Source: CAYWVO01 sp964461835 (GTDB lineage Bacteria; Zixibacteria; MSB-5A5; WJJR01; JAJRUJ01). Taken from it: a DNA stretch of 11,097 bases. Location of the stretch: NCBI GenBank assembly GCA_964461835.1, contig CAYWVO010000072.1, positions 1-11,097 of the forward strand. The letters run 5' to 3'. The notes below the pieces were generated by a model. The model was not told where the DNA came from. It saw only the letters and a list, made by a program, of their open reading frames with translations, and did no database searches. The position numbers and the translations under genes were made by a program. Below are positions 6,353 to 11,097 of the stretch, piece after piece. Position 1 is the stretch's first letter. Each line of letters opens with the position of its first letter.

Positions 6353-7312
6353 ATGCAGTATTTCCAACCAAAGTCCGCAGAGGAGTATGGATTTAAGGAA
6401 GTTCTCTACGAGAAGAAAGACTGGATTGCCCGCGTTACCATTAACCGGCCGCAGAATTACAACGCGTACTCAACCCCCTGCCTGATGGAACTTACCACTG
6501 CGTTTACTGATGCGAAATGGGACGATAGCGTTGGTGTGGTCATTTTCACCGGCGCCGGCGACAAGGCGTTCTGTACCGGCGGCGACGTGAAAGAATACGC
6601 GGCGTATTACACCCAGCGCCCACGCGACTATTTCAAATACATGGGTGTGTTCGCCGGGTATATTGAATCGATCCTCAAATGCGGCAAGCCGGTGATTTGC
6701 CGTCTTAACGGTATGGCGGTTGGTGGCGGCAACGAATCGCATATGGCCTGTGATCTTTCGATCATGGCAGATGATACCTACATCGGCCAGATCGGCACCA
6801 ATGTCGGATCGGTCGCCTGCGGCGGGGCAACCCAGTGGCTGCCGATCTTTGTCGGTGAACGGCGCGCCCGGGAGATTCTCTATCTCAATGAAAAGATCAA
6901 GGCGCCCAAAGCCCTGGAGTGGGGTCTGGTCAATCAGGTGGTGCCGCGCGACCAACTGGATGACGCTTGCAACGACATGGCGCAGAAAATGCTTAATAAG
7001 TTCCCCGAGTGCATGCGCTACACGAAGACCCAGATTAACTACTGGAAAGAAAAAGTGTGGTTCGAAACTGTCGGTCACGCCTCCGACTGGCTGGCGCTGC
7101 ATTTCGCCTCCTGGGAACCGAACGAAGGCATGCAGGCGTTCGTCGAAAAACGCAAAGCCGACTACATGGGCTTACGCCAACGTGCCGCGGAGGGTGGATC
7201 ATCCGAGTTCAAATACGGACCGTACAAACTCACCTGCGAACAGTGCGGCGCGACACAATTGCCCGGCTTGCATAAATTCTGCGGTATGTGCGGCGCGAAA
7301 CTGGAGGGATAA
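6353..7312 (+). CDS. BamA/BadI/MenB-type crotonase (probable ring-opening acyl-CoA hydrolase) with C-terminal zinc ribbon
   Basis: This 319-residue protein has a crotonase core. The oxyanion-hole segments are AFCTGGD (72-78) and NGMAVGGGNE (119-128), followed by GQIGTNVGSVACGGATQWLP (145-164) and VGERRAREILYL (167-178). The AFCTGGDVKEYA block and the GGAT...LP block resemble 6-oxocyclohex-1-ene-1-carbonyl-CoA hydrolase (BamA/Oah). The overall length, and the lack of the roughly 50-residue segment BamA has after its VNDIVP-like motif, are nearer to BadI and MenB. Members cleave or form C-C bonds in cyclic 3-oxoacyl-CoA substrates. The last 25 residues form a zinc ribbon with Cys295, Cys298, Cys310 and Cys313, which is unusual for crotonases. 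It is the first gene of the operon; its TAA shares one base with the ATG of the next gene. A plain enoyl-CoA hydratase is the alternative, but the usual second glutamate motif (PE) is absent. Confidence 0.85.
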   Translation: MQYFQPKSAEEYGFKEVLYEKKDWIARVTINRPQNYNAYSTPCLMELTTAFTDAKWDDSVGVVIFTGAGDKAFCTGGDVKEYAAYYTQRPRDYFKYMGVFAGYIESILKCGKPVICRLNGMAVGGGNESHMACDLSIMADDTYIGQIGTNVGSVACGGATQWLPIFVGERRAREILYLNEKIKAPKALEWGLVNQVVPRDQLDDACNDMAQKMLNKFPECMRYTKTQINYWKEKVWFETVGHASDWLALHFASWEPNEGMQAFVEKRKADYMGLRQRAAEGGSSEFKYGPYKLTCEQCGATQLPGLHKFCGMCGAKLEG

Positions 7313-8082
7313 TGAGCGCGCGTGATCGCGGCTGGTGGGATGCTTTTTTTCCGATCTTTCGGCCGGTGTTCGGCATTATCGACCGCAAAACGACCAATGC
7401 CCAGGCCCGGTACCTGATTGAAAAACTGGACCTTAAACCCGGCATGAGATTTCTCGATTGCCCGTGTGGTGTCGGACGGATCTCGCTCCCGCTGGCCCGC
7501 AAAGGAATCAAAGTCACCGGCGTTGATATCACGCGCAGTTACCTCGACGAACTCGCGCAGAAAGCAAAGCGCACCGGCCTGCCCATCACAGTTCATCACA
7601 GCGATATGCGGCGAATTAAACACGACCGCGAATTCCACGCCGGCGGAAACTTGTGGACCTCGTTTGGGTTCTTCGAAAGAGATTCGGATAACCTGCTGAC
7701 CATCCGGCGCATGTTCCATGCGTTAAAACCCGGTGGGAAATTCGTTCTGCATGTGATCAACCGTGATTGGATTATGGCAAATTACGAACCCAAAGGTTGG
7801 TTCAGGCTTAAAGACAACCAGGGACGCGAAATTGGGAAGGTTTTGGAAGAGCGACACTTCGATTACCGTACGTCAATTAACCACGGCACCTGGTATTTTC
7901 ACAAAGACGGACAAGAATCGGTTCACAAAGTTCCTCTCCGCATGTACTGTTTTCACGAACTGGTCGCGATGTTCGACAAAATCGGGTTTGTGGATAGTGA
8001 AGGATTCGGTACCATCAAGGATGAACCGATTTCGCGCGAGCACATGATGATGTGGGTTTTCGGCACCAAACCAAAAGGATAA
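7312..8082 (+). CDS. Class I SAM-dependent methyltransferase
   Basis: This 256-residue protein starts at the ATG that overlaps the upstream stop (TAATG), with GGAGGG just before it. An in-frame ATG at 7288 would add eight residues but lies inside the upstream gene's zinc ribbon, so it is less likely. Seen: motif I LDCPCGVGR (48-56), the acidic ribose-binding residue in GVD (Asp72), HSDMR (96-100), the aromatic NLWTSFGFF (113-121) and LKPGGKFVL (138-146), the normal order for a Rossmann-fold methyltransferase. The N-terminus is rich in Trp and Phe (WWDAFFPIF). The substrate is unknown; a small molecule is more likely than nucleic acid because no target-recognition domain is present. Its place inside an acyl-CoA operon, coupled on one side and 4 nt from the next gene on the other, suggests the same pathway or its regulation. 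Confidence 0.88.
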   Translation: MSARDRGWWDAFFPIFRPVFGIIDRKTTNAQARYLIEKLDLKPGMRFLDCPCGVGRISLPLARKGIKVTGVDITRSYLDELAQKAKRTGLPITVHHSDMRRIKHDREFHAGGNLWTSFGFFERDSDNLLTIRRMFHALKPGGKFVLHVINRDWIMANYEPKGWFRLKDNQGREIGKVLEERHFDYRTSINHGTWYFHKDGQESVHKVPLRMYCFHELVAMFDKIGFVDSEGFGTIKDEPISREHMMMWVFGTKPKG

Positions 8083-8086
8083 CACC

Positions 8087-8833
8087 ATGTTTGATTTGAA
8101 AGATAAAAAAGCAGTCGTCACCGGCTCATCACTCGGCATTGGCTCGGCTACCGCGCTCATGCTGGCGCAATGCGGTTGCGATGTGGCGGTCAACTACCGC
8201 AAGCACGCCGAGGAAGCGAACAAACTGGGCGAGGAAATCACCAAACTCGGGCGGAAATCACTGGTGATCCAATGCGACGTTTCCTCCTTTGAGCAAGCCA
8301 ACGCGATGGTCGAGCAGGTGCGGTCCGAGTTCGGCCGCGTTGATATTCTGGTCAACAATGCCGGAATTAACTGGGACGGTGTCATCTGGAAAATGACCGA
8401 GGAGCAATGGGACCAGGTGCTCAACACTGACCTCAAAGGGTATTTCAATTTCACCCGCTCCATCGCCCCGCATCTCCGCGAACAAAAATCCGGCCGCATC
8501 GTGAACGTGACATCCATTAACGGGCTGCGCGGCAAATTCGGCCAGTCCAACTATTCCGCCGCCAAGGCGGGAATCATCGGTCTGACCAAAACCGTCGCGC
8601 GTGAACTGGGCAAATACGGTATCACGGTCAACGCAGTTGCACCGGGGATGATTCTCACCGACATGATGGCCAAACTCCCGGAAGACGTTATCCAAAAGGC
8701 GCAGGACGAAACCGTAGTCGACCGTCTCGGCACTCCCGAGGATGTCGCTGCGGTAATCGCTTTTCTTTGCACCGAGCAGGCGCGGCATGTCACCGGCGAG
8801 GTGATCAAAGTGGATGGCGGGCAGTATATTTGA
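8087..8833 (+). CDS. FabG/PhaB-like short-chain dehydrogenase/reductase (3-hydroxyacyl-CoA type)
   Basis: This 248-residue classical SDR has the cofactor turn TGSSLGIG (12-19), DV (64-65), NNAG (90-93), Asn114 and the catalytic Ser143, Tyr156 and Lys160, with the usual VDGG near the C-terminus. Arg38-Lys39 after the second beta strand are the kind of basic residues that favour NADP(H). It would interconvert 3-hydroxyacyl and 3-oxoacyl thioesters. In this operon it may replace the zinc-dependent 6-hydroxycyclohexenecarbonyl-CoA dehydrogenase of the classical benzoyl-CoA pathway, or simply act as an acetoacetyl-CoA reductase beside the thiolase. An AAGGA ribosome binding site lies 8 nt upstream. 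Fatty acid synthesis FabG is the alternative, but no acyl carrier protein or other fab genes are nearby. Confidence 0.93.
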   Translation: MFDLKDKKAVVTGSSLGIGSATALMLAQCGCDVAVNYRKHAEEANKLGEEITKLGRKSLVIQCDVSSFEQANAMVEQVRSEFGRVDILVNNAGINWDGVIWKMTEEQWDQVLNTDLKGYFNFTRSIAPHLREQKSGRIVNVTSINGLRGKFGQSNYSAAKAGIIGLTKTVARELGKYGITVNAVAPGMILTDMMAKLPEDVIQKAQDETVVDRLGTPEDVAAVIAFLCTEQARHVTGEVIKVDGGQYI

Positions 8834-8863
8834 TAATGAGATAGTCACATAAAGGATAGCATC

Positions 8864-10051
8864 ATGGAACTCAAAGACATCGTTTGCATTTCGGCGTGTC
8901 GGACGCCGATGGGAAAATTCGGCGGCACGCTGCGTAACACCGCGGCATACGATCTCGGTGCAGCGGCGGTCCGCGAAGCGGTGAAACGCGCGGGACTCAC
9001 GGGCGATCAAATCGACGAGGTTATCCTTGGCAGTTGCCGTCAGGCGGGCAACGGCCCGAATCCGTCACGGACCGCTGCGGTGCGCGGCGGGATTCCGGAG
9101 ACCGTCCCGACTCAGACGATCAACATGGCCTGCCCCTCCGGCATGAAAGCCGCCCAACTGGCCAGCCAGTCGATCCGTCTCGGTGATTCGGAGATCGTGC
9201 TAATCGGCGGCTTCGATTCCATGTCCACCATTCCCTACTTGTTGAAAAATACTCGCTGGAACGGATTCAAGATGGGGGATAAGCGGCTTGAGGACGGTTG
9301 GTCGGATTCCATCGATCCACTCATTGGACAGGGCATGGGCGGCACGGCGGAAAATCTGGTGGACAAATATAAAATTTCGCGCCAGGCGCAGGACGAGTTC
9401 GCGCTGTCGTCCCATCAAAAAGCCGCCCGCGCGCAAGACAACGGCTGGTTTGATAACGAAATTGTCCCGGTCGAGGTGAAATCCCGCAAGGAGACTATTA
9501 CTTTCGATAAGGACGAGACCGTCCGCCCCGATACCACCATAGAAAAACTGGGCAAGCTGCCCGCAGTGTTTCGCAAAGAGGGCGGCACGGTGACTGCGGG
9601 CAACGCCTGCGGGATGTCGGACGGCGCCTGCGCGCTCGTTTTAACCAGTCGCGAAAAAGCGAAGGAACTGGGCGCGACGCCGCTGTTTTCCATCATCGAC
9701 TATTCCTCAGTAGCAGTCTCTCCTGCCACCATGGGTGAGGGGCCGGGGATTTCCATTCCGATGGTACTCAAAAGGACCGGGATGACGATCAACGACCCGG
9801 ACTTAATCGAAGTTAACGAAGCGTTCGCCGTACAGGTATTGGCCAACGAGCAGGTGCTCGGTTGGGACCGCGAGAAACTTAACGTGCACGGCGGGGCAAT
9901 TGCGCTGGGGCATCCTACCGGTATCTCGGGCGCGCGCATCCTGGTAACCTTGTATTACGCCCTCAAGGGGCTGGATAAAGAACTCGGGTTGGCCGGGATT
10001 TGCGGCGGCGGCGGCGTGTCGATGGCCATGTTGATTAAACGGGAGTCGTAA
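8864..10051 (+). CDS. Acetyl-CoA acetyltransferase-type thiolase
   Basis: This 395-residue protein has the standard length for a thiolase II. The nucleophile is Cys90 in NMACPSGMKA, the substrate-binding motif is NEAF (318-321), the acid-base His350 lies in GGAIALGHPTGISGARI, and Cys380 in GICGGGG is the second catalytic cysteine. All active-site positions of the acetoacetyl-CoA/3-ketoacyl-CoA thiolase family are in place, and the extended loop region is present. It would cleave 3-oxoacyl-CoA with CoA, or run in the condensing direction to acetoacetyl-CoA. A clear AAAGGAT ribosome binding site lies at 8852-8858 in the 30-nt gap after the SDR, and only one base separates it from the next gene. 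Chain-length preference cannot be read from the sequence. Confidence 0.95.
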   Translation: MELKDIVCISACRTPMGKFGGTLRNTAAYDLGAAAVREAVKRAGLTGDQIDEVILGSCRQAGNGPNPSRTAAVRGGIPETVPTQTINMACPSGMKAAQLASQSIRLGDSEIVLIGGFDSMSTIPYLLKNTRWNGFKMGDKRLEDGWSDSIDPLIGQGMGGTAENLVDKYKISRQAQDEFALSSHQKAARAQDNGWFDNEIVPVEVKSRKETITFDKDETVRPDTTIEKLGKLPAVFRKEGGTVTAGNACGMSDGACALVLTSREKAKELGATPLFSIIDYSSVAVSPATMGEGPGISIPMVLKRTGMTINDPDLIEVNEAFAVQVLANEQVLGWDREKLNVHGGAIALGHPTGISGARILVTLYYALKGLDKELGLAGICGGGGVSMAMLIKRES

Positions 10052-10052
10052 G

Positions 10053-10823
10053 ATGGCGGATTACGAACATATTGCAGTGGCGGAGTATCAAAAGGTCGGA
10101 TATATCACCCTGCAGCGCGGGGATTTGAATATTCTCAATATTGCCATGATGGAGGAGATCAACGCGGCGCTGGAATCATTCGACCAGGGCAAAGCACTCA
10201 AGGCGCTGGCGTTTAATGCTACCGGCAAGGCGTTTTCGGCGGGGGTGGATGTCGGCGAACACACCGCTGAGATGGTGGACACGATGATCAGTACGTTTCA
10301 TCGCATGTTCCGGCTGCTGGACGAATTTGTCTGCCCGACCGTGGCGCTGGTGCACGGCGCCGCGCTGGGTGGCGGCTGCGAACTGGCCTGTTTTTGCGAT
10401 ATGGTGCTGGCGTCGAAGAAAGCCAAGTTCGCCCAGCCGGAGATTAAGGTCGGGGTGTTCCCGCCGGTGGCGGCCGCGGCGTTTCCCGCGCAGGCGCCGT
10501 TGAAATGTGTCTATGAACTGCTCCTTTTGGGTGATACTATATCGGCCACTGAAGCGCAAGAAAAGGGCCTTGTAAACAAGGTCTTTGATAAAGAGGATTT
10601 CGACAAGGGCACGCAGGAGTTTATCGGCAAGCTGGCCGCCAACTCGGCGGCGATTATGCAGCTCTGCAAGCGGTCAATCCGTGCCGCGTTGAACAAACCG
10701 TTCATCGAGGCGCTCGACTTCGCCGAGAAGACCTATCTTAAGGACATGATGGCCACCAAAGACGCGCATGAAGGCCTGGATGCGTTTTTGAATAAACGCG
10801 AGGCGAAGTGGGTGGATGGGTAA
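10053..10823 (+). CDS. Cyclohexa-1,5-dienecarbonyl-CoA hydratase-like crotonase
   Basis: This 256-residue enoyl-CoA hydratase/isomerase has oxyanion-hole segments FSAGVD (61-66) and AALGGGCE (103-111). Glu111 in GGGCE and Glu130 in QPEI are the two glutamates used for water addition in hydratases. After PEIKVG the usual PGAGGTQRL is replaced by VFPPVAAAAFP (135-145). That change, together with GVDVGEH, EMVDTM and the C-terminal MATKDAHEGLDAFL, is what I associate with dienoyl-CoA hydratase (Dch/BamR), which converts cyclohexa-1,5-diene-1-carbonyl-CoA to 6-hydroxycyclohex-1-ene-1-carbonyl-CoA. It is the last gene of the operon, with GGGAG just upstream at the end of the thiolase gene, and is followed by a palindromic repeat pair. 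A related enoyl-CoA hydratase with another ring or branched substrate is the main alternative. Confidence 0.85.
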   Translation: MADYEHIAVAEYQKVGYITLQRGDLNILNIAMMEEINAALESFDQGKALKALAFNATGKAFSAGVDVGEHTAEMVDTMISTFHRMFRLLDEFVCPTVALVHGAALGGGCELACFCDMVLASKKAKFAQPEIKVGVFPPVAAAAFPAQAPLKCVYELLLLGDTISATEAQEKGLVNKVFDKEDFDKGTQEFIGKLAANSAAIMQLCKRSIRAALNKPFIEALDFAEKTYLKDMMATKDAHEGLDAFLNKREAKWVDG

Positions 10824-10839
10824 GGTGATTATACGTTTT

Positions 10840-10930
10840 GGTGCCCCACGGCTTGCCGTGGGATGAGATTCAGTGTCTTGTAGGTGAAGTATTAAATGAA
10901 TCCTATCCCACCGCAAGCGGATGGGGCACC
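10840..10930. repeat. REP-like doublet: two inverted copies of a palindromic unit
   Basis: Two related units of about 33 bp lie in opposite orientation, at 10840-10872 and 10897-10930, around a 24-bp centre. Their outer ends are a perfect 9-bp inverted repeat (GGTGCCCCA and its complement). Each unit also folds on itself: the left has a perfect 8-bp stem with a TT loop (10845-10862); the right has a stem with one bulged base and an AA loop (10907-10925). The two stem cores differ at several positions but both still pair, which suggests selection on structure or two members of a repeat family. The position, 17 bp after the operon's last stop codon, is typical for BIME/REP doublets. With no T-run next to the hairpin, it is not a standard terminator. 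Confidence 0.75.
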
Positions 10931-11097
10931 CGGCTGCATAATCGGCAACTTTCACGTAGGTCGTCACTGTCACCAGGCACACGGTACCAGGTGTAAATAG
11001 ACTTGCTTTTGACCAGAACATTCCATTGTTTTTCTGCACTATCCCGCATATTTCATGAGTAAGTCCGTAGCGGTCAGTTGGTGGTGAAAGAGGTCTG
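10931..11097. other. Region without a supported gene
   Basis: I see no gene I can support here. On the minus strand one frame stays open from the window edge to a TAG at 11039-11041, giving about 18 residues (DLFHHQLTATDLLMKYAG), which could be the C-terminus of a convergent gene; it is too short to judge. A degenerate inverted repeat (CACCAGG at 10971-10977, CCAGGTG at 10987-10993, one mismatch) may be a decayed palindromic repeat. Confidence 0.3.

Noticed and set aside
6223..6396. A 57-codon open frame starting in the gap before the zinc-ribbon crotonase
   Set aside because: It runs out of frame into the crotonase gene, has no ribosome binding site of note and a low-complexity translation.
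6470..7102. A 210-codon open frame on the minus strand, and similar long frames opposite the SDR (8258-9010) and YqeB (5521-6267)
   Set aside because: They are antisense shadows of well-supported genes, with no domain content of their own.
7288..7311. Upstream ATG for the methyltransferase
   Set aside because: It lies within the upstream zinc-ribbon codons; the ATG at 7312 is directly after GGAGGG and overlaps the stop codon.
10845..10862. Intrinsic terminator for the five-gene operon
   Set aside because: The hairpin is good, but no T-run follows it on either strand, and it is better explained as half of the inverted repeat pair.
1..11097. CRISPR array, tRNA, rRNA or insertion sequence
   Set aside because: No regularly spaced direct repeats, no tRNA-like cloverleaf and no transposase coding sequence were seen on either strand.

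Overview
The window is a moderately GC-rich bacterial segment that is almost fully coding. It suggests a chemoorganotroph, probably anaerobic or facultative, that handles CoA-thioester intermediates and makes molybdenum hydroxylases. Nothing in the sequence fixes the taxon. The dispersed-looking palindromic repeats and the gene mix would fit an uncultured lineage, but that is inference only.

Left block, minus strand, about 1-3863. This is a three-gene molybdenum hydroxylase operon of the xanthine dehydrogenase / 4-hydroxybenzoyl-CoA reductase superfamily, transcribed right to left: FAD subunit, two-cluster [2Fe-2S] subunit, then the large molybdopterin subunit, which is cut at its C-terminus by the window edge. 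The FAD subunit has an unusual cysteine-containing insertion of about 50 residues. A nested palindrome overlaps the stop codon of the [2Fe-2S] gene.

Middle block, plus strand, 3977-6178. Three overlapping genes diverge from the hydroxylase operon: a MocA-type molybdopterin nucleotidyltransferase, XdhC, and a YqeB/EF2563-family protein. They read as the cofactor maturation and insertion kit for the hydroxylase next door. The YqeB-like protein raises the possibility of a selenium-dependent hydroxylase.

Right block, plus strand, 6353-10823. A tightly packed five-gene operon starts behind a candidate promoter and a strong ribosome binding site: a BamA/BadI/MenB-type crotonase with a C-terminal zinc ribbon, a SAM-dependent methyltransferase, an SDR dehydrogenase, a thiolase, and a cyclohexadienecarbonyl-CoA hydratase-like crotonase. 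Hydratase, dehydrogenase, ring-opening hydrolase and thiolase together match the logic of the lower benzoyl-CoA pathway (modified beta-oxidation with hydrolytic ring cleavage). The dehydrogenase here is an SDR rather than the zinc enzyme of the classical pathway, and the methyltransferase has no counterpart there. Whether the substrate is truly an alicyclic or aromatic CoA ester is inference.

Right edge, 10824-11097. This is non-coding as far as I can support: a 91-bp pair of inverted REP-like palindromes, then about 165 bp with no clear gene, possibly the last codons of a convergent gene.
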